Assembly: GCF_017813395.1 (NCBI RefSeq)
Contig: NZ_JAGIZB010000016.1
Location: 1 to 64,000 of the forward strand
DNA: 64,000 bases
Origin: Pararoseomonas baculiformis
GTDB lineage: Bacteria; Pseudomonadota; Alphaproteobacteria; Acetobacterales; Acetobacteraceae
Direction: 5' to 3'
Shown here: piece by piece, positions 31,736 to 40,016 of the stretch
How positions within the stretch are numbered: position 1 is the first letter of the stretch
How the letters are laid out: every line of letters starts with the position of its first letter
Program-made: the position numbers and the translations under genes
The notes under the pieces: generated by a model
What the model was told of the DNA's origin: nothing
Database searches by the model: none
The model's input: the letters and a program-made list of their open reading frames with translations, nothing else

Positions 31736-31886
31736 ACGATGCTCCTTTCCCGCGCGTCCCCTGCGGTCCGCGACAACGCTCCTCCCGGCCGGCCGCCTGT
31801 CATGGGCGGCGCGGTCCTGCCCGGAATCGATATATCAGATATCTCCGCTCCGCCACCGGAACCTGCGGCCCCGCCGCCCGGGCATG

Positions 31887-31933
31887 AAAAAACCCCGGCA
31901 GGGCGGAGCCATGGGCTCCCCCTCCCGGGGTTT
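31887..31933 (-). terminator. Terminator for secB (minus strand)
   Basis: On the minus strand CCGGGG (31925-31930) pairs with CCCCGG (31893-31898), with an inner stem GGAGCC / GGCTCC inside the loop, and a run of six T residues follows (31892-31887). It lies 43 bp after the secB stop. Confidence 0.8.
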
Positions 31934-31975
31934 CGCAACGCGGCGCGGCGGGAACAGTGCCGCCGGATCAGGCGA

Positions 31976-32488
31976 TCAGGACAGCATGGAGCCCTGCGGC
32001 GCGCCGCCCTGCTGCTGCCGGCGGGACTGCCACAGCGCCACGAAGTCGATCGGCGTCAGCGCCACCGGCATGAAGCCGCCATCCCGCGTCACGTCGGAGA
32101 GGATGTTGCGCGCGAAGGGGAAGAGCAGCCGCGGGCATTCCACGAGCAGCACCGGCTCCAGCACATCCGGCTGCACGTTCACGGTGAACAGCCCGGCATA
32201 GGCCAGCTCGGCGATGAAGGCGGTGGTGCCGTCGCTCGTCTTGGCGTCGCAGCGGATCTGCAGCGTCACCTCGAACATGTTCCCGCCTTCCTGCAGGGCG
32301 CGCGCCTGCACGTCCAGCGCCACGTCGATCCGCGGCTGCTCGCGCAGCGAGGTGTAGATCTCCGGCGCGCCCGGCACCTCGAAGGAAAGGTCCTTCACAT
32401 ATTGCAGGTTCACCACCAGCGGCCCCTGGGGCTGGCCATTGGGGGCGCCGGCGGGCGGCTGGTCGGAAGGCGGCGGCAGGTCGGACAT
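31976..32488 (-). CDS. secB: Protein-export chaperone SecB
   Basis: A 170-residue SecB, which binds unfolded preproteins and passes them to SecA. Family motifs: LVVNLQYVKDLSFEVPGAPEI, the beta strand EVTLQIRCDAKTSDGTTAFI, ELAYAGLFTVNVQPD with the aromatic groove, LVECPRLLFPFARNILSDVTRDGGF and the terminal PIDFVALWQSR. The N-terminal 20 residues are a proline-rich tail of the type seen in alphaproteobacterial SecB. The start MSDLPPPSDQPP was chosen over a longer frame whose first 27 codons look like noise. Neighbours (phosphatase, Tim44-like, mltA) reproduce the usual alphaproteobacterial order. Confidence 0.95.
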   Translation of the reverse strand: MSDLPPPSDQPPAGAPNGQPQGPLVVNLQYVKDLSFEVPGAPEIYTSLREQPRIDVALDVQARALQEGGNMFEVTLQIRCDAKTSDGTTAFIAELAYAGLFTVNVQPDVLEPVLLVECPRLLFPFARNILSDVTRDGGFMPVALTPIDFVALWQSRRQQQGGAPQGSMLS

Positions 32489-32590
32489 GGTTCGGGCCCT
32501 GATCGGCAGTGATGGCGGCGCGGGGGTAGCACGGGGCGCGGCGGGTGTCAGGCCGGAAGCACGGCCCACCCCCCGCCCGGCCGTTCCGGC

Positions 32591-33148
32591 TCAGCGATGG
32601 TGCCAGTTGATCTCCTCGGGCCCGTCCTCCGTGGGATCCACCTGCACCCACTGTCCGTTCATCACCGATTGCCCGGTCATCGCCAGGATGAAGCCCCAGT
32701 GGCACACCACCACGGTATGGGCCCAGTCCGGCCGCTCGCGCATCTCGCTGCGGAACAACCGGGCGCGGCTCAGCACGCTGTCCCCCGGCTCCTCCTCCTG
32801 CGGCCACCACACGGCATCCAGATGCGCGAAGTCATGCTCCGGCCAAGCCTCGGCCAGCTGATCGCGATGCGTCCCCACGTCGCAGGCGAAGGCATAGCGC
32901 TCCCGCACCAGCGGCTGCACATGCACCGGCAGGCCCAGCCGGCGGGCGAGAGGAGCCGCCGTCTGCAGCGCCCGCGTATAGGGGCTGGCCAGGATCTGCC
33001 GGATTCCCGCCCCGGCCAGGGCCTCGGCGGCCGCCTCCGCCTGCTCATGCCCCAGCGGGGTCAGCTTCGGATCCTCGATCCCCGGGTCCTTGCGGGTGGC
33101 GGTGAAATGCAGGTTGAATTCGCTCTGGCCGTGTCGCAGCAGGATCAT
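32591..33148 (-). CDS. Histidine phosphatase family protein
   Basis: A 185-residue member of the histidine phosphatase (phosphoglycerate-mutase-like) superfamily. The catalytic His is in ILLRHGQSEFNLHFTATRKD; supporting residues are in TPLGHEQAEAAAEAL, the Arg of ILASPYTRALQTAAPLARRLG, and the second His in VVVCHWGFILAMTG. It dephosphorylates small phosphorylated molecules; the physiological substrate is unknown. Read divergently from the Tim44-like gene (185-bp spacer) and separated from secB by about 100 bp on the same strand. Confidence 0.88.
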   Translation of the reverse strand: MILLRHGQSEFNLHFTATRKDPGIEDPKLTPLGHEQAEAAAEALAGAGIRQILASPYTRALQTAAPLARRLGLPVHVQPLVRERYAFACDVGTHRDQLAEAWPEHDFAHLDAVWWPQEEEPGDSVLSRARLFRSEMRERPDWAHTVVVCHWGFILAMTGQSVMNGQWVQVDPTEDGPEEINWHHR

Positions 33149-33336
33149 GGCGGGCCTCCGGTCTTCCGCAGCAGGTAGCGGCGGGGCCGGAAACGCACAA
33201 TCCTGGCCCCGCGTTGATCCAATGGCCCTGGCCCGCCGCGCGGTGCCGGATGGGCCCGCGCCCCCGGAACCGGCGCGGGGCCAGTTGCGGCGGCGCCCCC
33301 GCGCGCCTAACTGTCATGTCATAAAAGGAGACCATG

Positions 33337-33990
33337 ATGCAGGGCGGCGGCTTCCCGATTGATCTGATCCTGTTCGGGATGGTGGCGGCCTTCCTGGTCC
33401 TGCGCCTGCGCAGCGTCCTGGGCCGCCGCACCGGCTTCGAGCGCCCGCCGGGCGAACGCGCCCCGGCGCCCGTCTCGCCCTCCACCACGGCCGCGGCCCC
33501 CGTGCCGGCGCCCGTCCATCGCGGCGTGCCCGATCCGCGCAGCCCCGCGGGCCAGGCGCTCGTCCGCATCCGCTCGGCCGACCCGAACTTCGACCCCAGC
33601 AGCTTCCTCAACGGGGCCGAGGGCGCCTTCCGCATGATCGTGGAGGGCTTCGCCGCCGGGAATCGCGCCCTGCTGCGCGACCTCCTCTCGGACGACACCT
33701 ATGCCGGCTTCGAGGGCGCGATCACCGATCGTGAATCCCGCGGCGAGGTCCAGCGCACCGAGATCCGCGAGATCCGGGAAGCCGTGATCGACGCCGCGGA
33801 CCTGCGCGGCAGCATCGCCGAGGTCACCGTCCGCTTCGTCTCCGACCAGGTGAACCTCACCACCGATGCCGCCGGCAAGCCGGTCGCGGGCACCGATGCC
33901 GTCACCGAGCTGACGGATATCTGGACCTTCCAGCGCGACATCCGCAGCTCCGACCCGATCTGGAAGCTGGTCGGGACCCGCTCCGCCTGA
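33337..33990 (+). CDS. Tim44-like (TimA) adaptor protein
   Basis: A 217-residue protein with an N-terminal membrane anchor (FPIDLILFGMVAAFLVLRLRSVLGRRTG), a proline/alanine-rich linker and a C-terminal Tim44-like domain (FLNGAEGAFRMIVEGFAAGNRALLRDLLSDDTYAGFEGAI, then IADTWTF-like ELTDIWTFQRDI). TimA proteins are envelope proteins of alphaproteobacteria related to mitochondrial import motor component Tim44. The second of two adjacent ATG codons was chosen because AAGGAG lies 6 bases upstream of it (only 3 before the first, 33334). Its stop is overlapped by the CTG start of mltA. Confidence 0.88.
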   Translation: MQGGGFPIDLILFGMVAAFLVLRLRSVLGRRTGFERPPGERAPAPVSPSTTAAAPVPAPVHRGVPDPRSPAGQALVRIRSADPNFDPSSFLNGAEGAFRMIVEGFAAGNRALLRDLLSDDTYAGFEGAITDRESRGEVQRTEIREIREAVIDAADLRGSIAEVTVRFVSDQVNLTTDAAGKPVAGTDAVTELTDIWTFQRDIRSSDPIWKLVGTRSA

Positions 33991-34952
33991 AGCGGGCCGC
34001 CCTTCTTCTTCCCCTGCTGGCCGCCGCCTGCGGCGGCCTGCCAGGCTGGGAACGGGATCGCGTCTCCGAGGCCATCCCCGCCTTCGTCACGGGTTGTGCC
34101 ACCCTGCGCGACCCCGGCCCCCTCGCCCCCGCCTGTGCCGAAGCCGCCCGCCTCCCGCCCGGGGACGACCGCGCCGCCCGTGCCTTCCTGGACCGCCATT
34201 TTGAGCCCGTTCCGGCCGGGGAAGGCCTGGTCACCGGCTATTACGAACCCCTTCTCCGTGTCTCCCCCACCCCGGCCCCCGGCTTCACCGCCCCGCTCCT
34301 CGCCCCCGCCCCCGGCGCGCCGGACCTGGACCGCGCGGGCATCGAGGCCGCCGTCGCCCAGGGCCGGTGGCCCGGCCAGGTCCTCGCCTGGGCCGATCCG
34401 GTCGATGCCTTCTTCCTGCAGATCCAGGGCTCCGGCCGCGCCGTCTTCCCCGACGGCACCCAGCGCCGCCTGGGCTATGGTGGCAAGAACGGCCATCCCT
34501 ATGTCCCCATCGGCCGCCTGCTGATCGAACGCGGCGCCATGGCGCGGGAGCAGGTCTCCATGCAGTCCATCCGCGCCTGGCTGCACGCGGCCCCGCCAGG
34601 GGAGGCCCGCGTCCTGATGGAAGCGAACCCCTCCTGGGTCTTCTTCCGCTGGCGCGACGACCTGCCGCTGGCGGGCGGCCCTGCCGGCACCCTCGGCGCC
34701 CCCCTCACCCCGGGCCGCTCCGTCGCCGTGGACCGGGCTCACACGCCGCTGAATTCCCCGGTCTGGATCGCCACGCGCCATCCCCTGACCGGCGAGCGCC
34801 TGGAGCGCCTCGTCATTGCGCAGGACACGGGCGGCGCCATCCGCGGCCCCGCCCGCGCCGACCTCTTCTGGGGATGGGAAGAGAACGCCGCCCTTGCCGC
34901 CGGCCGCATGCGGGAAACCGGGCGCGTCTGGGTGCTCAGGCCGCGCGGCTGA
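33987..34952 (+). CDS. mltA: Membrane-bound lytic murein transglycosylase A (MltA), CTG start
   Basis: A 321-residue lipoprotein that cleaves peptidoglycan with 1,6-anhydro ring formation. After the signal KRAALLLPLLAAAC (a lipobox Cys at the end) come LVTGYYEPLL, ILQIQGSGRAVFPDG-type FFLQIQGSGRA, GYGGKNGHPYVPIGR, QSIRAWL and the catalytic region AQDTGGAIRGPARADLFWGWEENA with the catalytic Asp. The frame has no ATG, GTG or TTG until position 34539, far inside the enzyme, so the likely start is CTG at 33987, giving (L/M)KRAALLLPLLAAACGG and overlapping the Tim44-like stop (CTGA). This makes an unusual coupled start. Lipoprotein location (periplasm/outer membrane) is inferred from the signal. 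Confidence 0.85.
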   Translation: MKRAALLLPLLAAACGGLPGWERDRVSEAIPAFVTGCATLRDPGPLAPACAEAARLPPGDDRAARAFLDRHFEPVPAGEGLVTGYYEPLLRVSPTPAPGFTAPLLAPAPGAPDLDRAGIEAAVAQGRWPGQVLAWADPVDAFFLQIQGSGRAVFPDGTQRRLGYGGKNGHPYVPIGRLLIERGAMAREQVSMQSIRAWLHAAPPGEARVLMEANPSWVFFRWRDDLPLAGGPAGTLGAPLTPGRSVAVDRAHTPLNSPVWIATRHPLTGERLERLVIAQDTGGAIRGPARADLFWGWEENAALAAGRMRETGRVWVLRPRG

Positions 34953-35168
34953 GACGAGCCCTCCGCCCGCCCAAGTGCTCAAGTAACAGGGCGGCCGGAA
35001 TGCCCTCACCCTCACGAAATCGAGTGCTCATTCCAAGCGAAACGAAGCCAACCGGCGGGTTCACCCACGCCTTCTTCCGGCCATTATCCTGCTCTCGTCT
35101 TCCGATGCACCAATTTTTGATTGGCCGCGCATAGATCGCGACAGCTACTCGACCTGTGGCTGTTGGGA

Positions 35169-36137
35169 ATGAAAGAATTGAAGCTGGGTCCTTTCGCGCG
35201 AAATGCGCTCTCCACGGCATTGTCTGCCAGTGCCGCCCCGAGTTCCCGCTTTCGCAGCCTCACGGGCCTTCTCCTGCTTCTTCCAGGCCTTGCCCTGGCC
35301 GACCCGCCCGCCCCGCCCAGCCCGGCCGCGGGCGAGCTCTGCCTGCCGGCCATCGCAGCAGCGGAACGGGACCACAGGATTCCCGCGCATCTCCTGCGCA
35401 GCATCGCCTTCGTCGAGAGCGGGCGCACCGATCCCGCGACCGGCCGCAACGTGCCCTGGCCCTGGGCGATCAATGTCGGCGGCCGGGGATATTTCTACGA
35501 TTCCAAGGAAGAGGTCATCGAGGCCGTGCGCGGCTTCCAGGCCCGCGGCATACGCTCCATCGACGTGGGATGTGCGCAGATCAACCTGATGCACCACGCG
35601 TCTGCCTTCGCCTCGCTCGAAGAGGCCTTCGACCCGCAGAGCAACACCAAATACGCGGCCCGTTTCCTGAGCAGCCTTCACCGGACCACGCGGAACTGGC
35701 CCATGGCCGCCGCGGGCTACCATTCCCAGACCCCCAATCTCGGCTTCGGCTACGCGCGCAAGGTCATGGCGATCTGGCCGAATTCCGCCCGCTACGGCAC
35801 CCTGCCGATGCCCATGCCGATCCCTGGCGCCGACGCCGGCATCCAGGCCATCCCGGTTCCCAGCATCTACACGCCCGAATTTGCGGCCGTGTCACGCCGG
35901 ATCGACGAGAATCTGAGCCGCGGGCGGCGCACCCGGACCGGAACCGGCACTGGCACCCGGCCCAGCGCGGCTCCCAACGTCTACACACCGGAATTCGCGG
36001 CCGTGTCGCGCCGGATCGACGAGGATATGAGGCGGCGCGGGCGGCGCACCCGGATCGTCACGGATCTGGAAGGCCTTGACCGCGCGTCCGAGCCGTTGCG
36101 CGTGGCGCGGCGCGATTTCCGCCAGGATCCGGGTTAG
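35169..36137 (+). CDS. Lytic transglycosylase domain-containing protein with duplicated C-terminal module
   Basis: A 322-residue exported protein. Signal peptide about 35-50 residues long ending near LALADPP. The transglycosylase SLT domain has LCLPAIAAAERDHRIPAHLL, SIAFVESGRTDPAT with the catalytic Glu, the sugar-binding PWAINVGGRGYFYD, and VGCAQINLMHHA. The C-terminal 90 residues contain two copies of YTPEFAAVSRRIDE starting at residues 234 and 272, each followed by a basic RGRRTR segment. The four codon differences between the 42-nt repeats are all synonymous, so the duplicated module is under selection. The start at MKELKLGPF was chosen because upstream codons look like noise. Confidence 0.87.
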   Translation: MKELKLGPFARNALSTALSASAAPSSRFRSLTGLLLLLPGLALADPPAPPSPAAGELCLPAIAAAERDHRIPAHLLRSIAFVESGRTDPATGRNVPWPWAINVGGRGYFYDSKEEVIEAVRGFQARGIRSIDVGCAQINLMHHASAFASLEEAFDPQSNTKYAARFLSSLHRTTRNWPMAAAGYHSQTPNLGFGYARKVMAIWPNSARYGTLPMPMPIPGADAGIQAIPVPSIYTPEFAAVSRRIDENLSRGRRTRTGTGTGTRPSAAPNVYTPEFAAVSRRIDEDMRRRGRRTRIVTDLEGLDRASEPLRVARRDFRQDPG

Positions 36138-36244
36138 GACCCGGGCAAACGGGCCGATCCGGAAGCCGCCGGGGCCCAGCTTCGGCGGAACCTCTCCGGC
36201 CGCCAGGAAAGACGGGGCCCTGGGGGCACTGCCTTCGCAAGCCC

Positions 36245-36262
36245 CCCCGGGGAGAGGAAGAA
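36245..36262. repeat. 18-bp motif shared with 45434-45451
   Basis: CCCCGGGGAGAGGAAGAA occurs here, in the 197-bp spacer between the transglycosylase and the membrane-protein gene, and again at 45434-45451, where it forms one arm of a 15-bp hairpin. The adjacent GCAAGCCCCCCCGGG is also shared with the spacer near 44274-44288. The pattern suggests a dispersed intergenic element, though the hairpin partner is missing here. Confidence 0.6.
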
Positions 36263-36334
36263 AACCCCTTTGCCCCTCCCCATGACAACAGGCACCCAGG
36301 GCCCGGAACGAATACGCCCCGCCCTGAACGCCGC

Positions 36335-36892
36335 CTAAAACCCCGCCTTGTCCTCGGGCGCCTGCCGCTCCTTGCGCGCCGCGCCGCGCGCCGCGTTGAC
36401 CCCTTGCGGGAAGCCCGACCGGTCCCGGTAGTCGCGATAGGGCCCGGGCGCCCGCGCATGGCGGCTGGTCAGCCCCTTCTGGCAGATCAGGTCGAGCACG
36501 GTGATGCCGGCCACGGCCAGCAGCGCCACCTCCACATTGCCCCGGCGGGGATTGCCGTGGCGCAGCGCGGCCAGCAGCGTCACGATATCGATCGCATCGC
36601 CCACGATCCGGCTCTTGATACCCGGGTTCGGGTTCGCGGAAAGGGACATCATCCCCGCCGCGATCTCCCGCGCGCCATAGGCCCGGATGAGCCCTTCCGC
36701 GCCGCGCATGCCCAGGAGGCTGGCCAGGCGCCGCGCGCCGACCAGCTCCACCACGCCCAGCCCGATGCTGAACCAGCCCAGGTTGCGGGCCAGGCGGTCT
36801 GAGGCACCCAGCGAGCTGGAGGCACCCTTCGACAACACCTTCGGGTCACCCGGGGAACGGGTGATGTCGGCAGCTCTCGCCAGCATATTCAT
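36335..36892 (-). CDS. Hypothetical membrane protein downstream of an alcohol dehydrogenase
   Basis: A 185-residue protein with four moderately hydrophobic segments (LGWFSIGLGVVELVGA, then AYGAREIAAGMM, VGDAIDIVTLLAAL and EVALLAVAGITVLDLIC) and a basic C-terminus. The LGWFSIGLGxxEL pattern resembles the membrane part that precedes SRPBCC (cyclase/dehydrase-like) domains in other alphaproteobacteria, but no SRPBCC domain is present here, so it may be that membrane part alone. Nine bases after the alcohol dehydrogenase gene on the same strand, so almost certainly co-transcribed. Function unknown. Confidence 0.6.
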   Translation of the reverse strand: MNMLARAADITRSPGDPKVLSKGASSSLGASDRLARNLGWFSIGLGVVELVGARRLASLLGMRGAEGLIRAYGAREIAAGMMSLSANPNPGIKSRIVGDAIDIVTLLAALRHGNPRRGNVEVALLAVAGITVLDLICQKGLTSRHARAPGPYRDYRDRSGFPQGVNAARGAARKERQAPEDKAGF

Positions 36893-36901
36893 CGCATCAC
36901 C

Positions 36902-38077
36902 TCAGGGCTTGAGGACGACCTTCACGCAGTTGTCCTGCTTGTCGCGGAACACCTTGTACATCTCCGGCCCCTCCTCGAGGCCGACCGTGTGGGTGATGAC
37001 GAAGGAGGGATCGATCTTCCCCTCCTCGATCAGCCGCAGCAGCTCATCCGTCCAGCGGTTCACATGCGTCTGGCCCATCCGGAAGCTCAGGCCCTTGTTC
37101 ATGGCCATGCCCATCGGAACCTTGTCGATCAGGCCGCTATAGACACCGGGAATGGAGAGGATGCCGGCGGGCCGGCACACATAGATCATCTCCCGCAGCA
37201 CATGCGGGCGGTCGTTCTCCAGCATCATCATCTGCTTCGCACGGTCGAGCAGCGTGTCGGGCTGGCTGATGGAGACATGCGACTCCATGCCCACCGCATC
37301 GATGCATTTCTCCGGCCCCTTGCCGGAGGTGATGTCATCGAGGCGCCCGATGACGCTGTCCTCCTTGAAGTTGATGGTGATCGCGCCGCCCGCCTCCGCC
37401 ATCGCGAGGCGCTCGGGGATGCAGTCGATCGCCACCACCTGCTTCGCGCCCAGCAGGATGGCGCTGCGGATCGCCATCTGGCCCACGGGGCCGCAGCCCC
37501 AGATCGCCACCGTATCCGTCGGCTCGATGTCGCACTGCGCCGCAGCCTGCCAGCCCGTGGGCAGGATATCGCTGAGGAACAGCACCTGCTCGTCCGTCAG
37601 GCTGTCCGGCACCTTGATATGCGTCGTATCGGCGAAGGGCACGCGCAGATACTCGGCCTGCCCGCCGGGATAGCCGCCCGTCAGATGCGTGTAGCCGAAC
37701 AGCCCCGCCGTGGCATGGCCGAACACCTTCTCGGCCAGCTCCTTCTTGCGGTTCGACCGCTCGCAGACGGAGAAGTTCTGGCGCTTGCACTGCTCGCACT
37801 CGCCGCAGAAGATCGTGAAGGGCACGACGATCCGGTCGCCTACCTTCAGCTTGCCCTTCGCGGCCGAACCCACCTCCACCACCTCGCCCATGGATTCATG
37901 GCCCATGATGTCGCCGGGCAGCATGGCGGGGATGAAGTTGTGGAAGAGATGCAGGTCCGAGCCGCAGATCGCGCAGCTCGTCACCCTGATGATCGCGTCG
38001 CGCGAATCCTCGATCTCAGGGTCCGAGACCGTGTCGCAGCGGATGTCCTGCTTGCCGTGCCATACAAGCGCCTTCAT
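36902..38077 (-). CDS. Zinc-dependent alcohol dehydrogenase
   Basis: A 391-residue medium-chain dehydrogenase/reductase. The catalytic zinc ligands are in SCAICGSDLHLFHNF and PGDIMGHESMGEVVEVG; the structural zinc is in FCGECEQCKRQNFSVCERS. The NAD-binding motif is IWGCGPVGQMAIRSAI. The sequence resembles the glutathione-independent formaldehyde dehydrogenase group of the MDR family. It acts on an alcohol or aldehyde with NAD+; the substrate is not defined. The start MKALVWHGKQDI has a GGAG ribosome site 10 bases upstream. The membrane protein at 36335 follows in the same operon. Confidence 0.93.
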   Translation of the reverse strand: MKALVWHGKQDIRCDTVSDPEIEDSRDAIIRVTSCAICGSDLHLFHNFIPAMLPGDIMGHESMGEVVEVGSAAKGKLKVGDRIVVPFTIFCGECEQCKRQNFSVCERSNRKKELAEKVFGHATAGLFGYTHLTGGYPGGQAEYLRVPFADTTHIKVPDSLTDEQVLFLSDILPTGWQAAAQCDIEPTDTVAIWGCGPVGQMAIRSAILLGAKQVVAIDCIPERLAMAEAGGAITINFKEDSVIGRLDDITSGKGPEKCIDAVGMESHVSISQPDTLLDRAKQMMMLENDRPHVLREMIYVCRPAGILSIPGVYSGLIDKVPMGMAMNKGLSFRMGQTHVNRWTDELLRLIEEGKIDPSFVITHTVGLEEGPEMYKVFRDKQDNCVKVVLKP

Positions 38078-38269
38078 CGCATCTTGCTCCGTCGCGGCGA
38101 AAAGAGGGGGCGGGCCGTAAACCGGGGGGAAAAGCGGCTCTGAACCTCCGGGGCGATGAACACCCCACCGGACGGGAATAAGGGAGCGCGCCGGGCTTGG
38201 TTGCATCGGCACGCATCAGTGGAACGCGGCCCGGGAACGGGATGAACCATCCCCGGGCCGACCGGCCGG

Positions 38270-39253
38270 TCAGGCCGGGGTGATCTTCCCCGCCTCCACC
38301 ACGCGCTTCCAGCGCGCGATCTCGCCCTGCTGGAAAGCGGCGAACTGGGCCGGCGTGCTCGCCACCACCTCGAAGCCCAGGTCCTCCATCCGCTTCGCCA
38401 CATCCGGGGAGCGCAGCGCGGCGGCGGCCTGGGCGTGGATTTTCTCCAGCAGCGCGGGCGCCATGCCCGCCGGCCCGCCCAGCGCCTGCCAGGAATAGAC
38501 CACGAAGTCCTGCAGCCCCGCCTCCGCGCCCGTGGGCACGTTCGGCAACAGGCGGTGGCGCCCCTCCGCCGTGATCAGGATCGGCTTCACCCGCCCGTCC
38601 GAGATCTGCGGCAGGATCGACCCGAGATTCTGGTAGGAGAGCTGCACATTGCCCGCGATCAGGTCCGTCGTCGCGGGCGCGCCGCCGGCATAGGGCACAT
38701 GGGTGATGTCGGTGCCCGTCAGCTGCTTGAACATCTCCATCGTCAGATGGTCCGAGGACCCGACGCCGGAGGTGGAATAGGAGGCCCGGTTCGCCTTCAG
38801 CCAGGCCACGAGGGAGGGCAGGTCATTGGCCGGTACCTGGGCGGGGTTCACCACCAGCACGTTCGGCGTGCGCACGGTCTGGGTGATGCCGGTCAGCTGC
38901 TTCACGGGGTCGTAGCCCAGGTTCGGGCGCAGCGCGACATTGATGGCCCAGGTGCTGATCGGCGCATGCATCAGCGTGTGGCCATCGGGCGCGCTGCGGA
39001 TCACGGCCCGCGCGCCCAGCTCGCCCGTGGCACCCGGACGGTTCTCCACCACCACGGGCTTGCCGATCGCCTGCGACATCGGCCCGCCCAGGGACCGCGC
39101 CACGATGTCGGACGAACTGCCCGGCGCGAAGGGAACGATGACGTTCACGGGGCGCGCGGGCCATTCCTCCTGCGCCAGGGCCGGGCCTGCGCCGGGCAGG
39201 GCGGAAAGGATGGCGGGGGCGGGAAGCAGGCGCAGCAGGACGCGGCGACGCAT
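38270..39253 (-). CDS. Bug-family (TctC) tripartite tricarboxylate transporter substrate-binding protein
   Basis: A 327-residue periplasmic receptor, second of two in the window. Signal MRRRVLLRLLPAPAILSALPGAGPALA, then WPARPVNVIVPFAPGSSSDIV with the first ligand loop, the VENRPGATGELGARAV segment, DITHVPYAGGAPATTDLIAG and PNVPTGAEAGLQDF. It shares the domain order of the receptor at 11027 but differs clearly in sequence, so a different carboxylate or amide ligand is likely. No TctAB genes are adjacent. Single gene, 192 bp from the alcohol dehydrogenase start. Confidence 0.9.
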   Translation of the reverse strand: MRRRVLLRLLPAPAILSALPGAGPALAQEEWPARPVNVIVPFAPGSSSDIVARSLGGPMSQAIGKPVVVENRPGATGELGARAVIRSAPDGHTLMHAPISTWAINVALRPNLGYDPVKQLTGITQTVRTPNVLVVNPAQVPANDLPSLVAWLKANRASYSTSGVGSSDHLTMEMFKQLTGTDITHVPYAGGAPATTDLIAGNVQLSYQNLGSILPQISDGRVKPILITAEGRHRLLPNVPTGAEAGLQDFVVYSWQALGGPAGMAPALLEKIHAQAAAALRSPDVAKRMEDLGFEVVASTPAQFAAFQQGEIARWKRVVEAGKITPA

Positions 39254-39356
39254 GACAGGGTTCCTCCGGGTTGAACTTGTCATACAACTTACGCTGGGGG
39301 AGGCCATGCAGGCCAGCCCCGGCCGCGCACATCCTCGCGCCGGCCCCTGGCTACGC

Positions 39357-39860
39357 TCAGCCCGCCACGCCCAAGGCAAGGAACACCCGCGCCGCCGGTG
39401 GCCAGACCTCCACCAGCTCCACCCGCCAGTGCCAGGCCGCCGCGGCCACCCCCGCCAGAAGCAGCAGGGAAAGCGCCCAGCCCAGTCCAGCCCCGCGTGA
39501 CGGGGGCGAAGCGGGCGGGGGCGGGTCCAGCTCGGGCCACCGGGCGCGCGGCGGCGGCTCGGCCGCGTCGAAGCTGCGCGCCGGCCGGGGCGGCACCTCC
39601 AGCATGGGTTCCTCGGGCGTGGCAGCGGGGGCGGGCCCCGCATGCGGGCGGGCCGGGCCAGGCGCCGCAGGCGGGGCAGCGGCGCCCGGCCCCTCGGGCG
39701 GCACGGCAGCGCCCGGCCCGGCGGGCAGGGCCGCCACCGCGCCGGGCGCCCAGGCAGTGCCGCACCGGGCACAACGCACAGTCCTTCCCTCCCCCAGCCG
39801 CGAGGCCAGGGCAGGGGGAAGCTGGTATTCGGCGGCACATTCAGGGCAGGCGACGCGCAT
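39357..39860 (-). CDS. MJ0042-type zinc-ribbon membrane protein
   Basis: A 167-residue protein. The N-terminus is a zinc ribbon with two Cys pairs, VACPECAAEYQLPP and RCARCGTAW, the MJ0042-type domain (zinc_ribbon_4/5). It is followed by a long proline/alanine/glycine-rich linker and one C-terminal hydrophobic segment (LGWALSLLLLAGVAAAAWHW) that probably anchors it in the membrane. Proteins of this design sit next to ftsE in many alphaproteobacteria and are divergently transcribed, as here. Function unknown, envelope-related by context. Confidence 0.82.
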   Translation of the reverse strand: MRVACPECAAEYQLPPALASRLGEGRTVRCARCGTAWAPGAVAALPAGPGAAVPPEGPGAAAPPAAPGPARPHAGPAPAATPEEPMLEVPPRPARSFDAAEPPPRARWPELDPPPPASPPSRGAGLGWALSLLLLAGVAAAAWHWRVELVEVWPPAARVFLALGVAG

Positions 39861-40016
39861 GGCACAGGATGATCGCCCAGCCCCGGTTAAGGCAACGCCC
39901 CCGGAACGGTAAAAAATCCCGCTCCCACGCCGCCCCGTGCGGCCCGAAAAACGCGGAAGGGAATCGACATCACGCCGCCGCTATCCCTTGGCGCCCCGGC
40001 ATGGCACATCGCGGCC

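Noticed and set aside
28892-32512. A very long open frame antisense to otnC, otnK, the ABC receptor and secB
   Set aside because: It is a by-product of high GC: it runs through several well-supported genes and the spacers between them, with His/Arg/Gln/Pro-rich noise and no domain.
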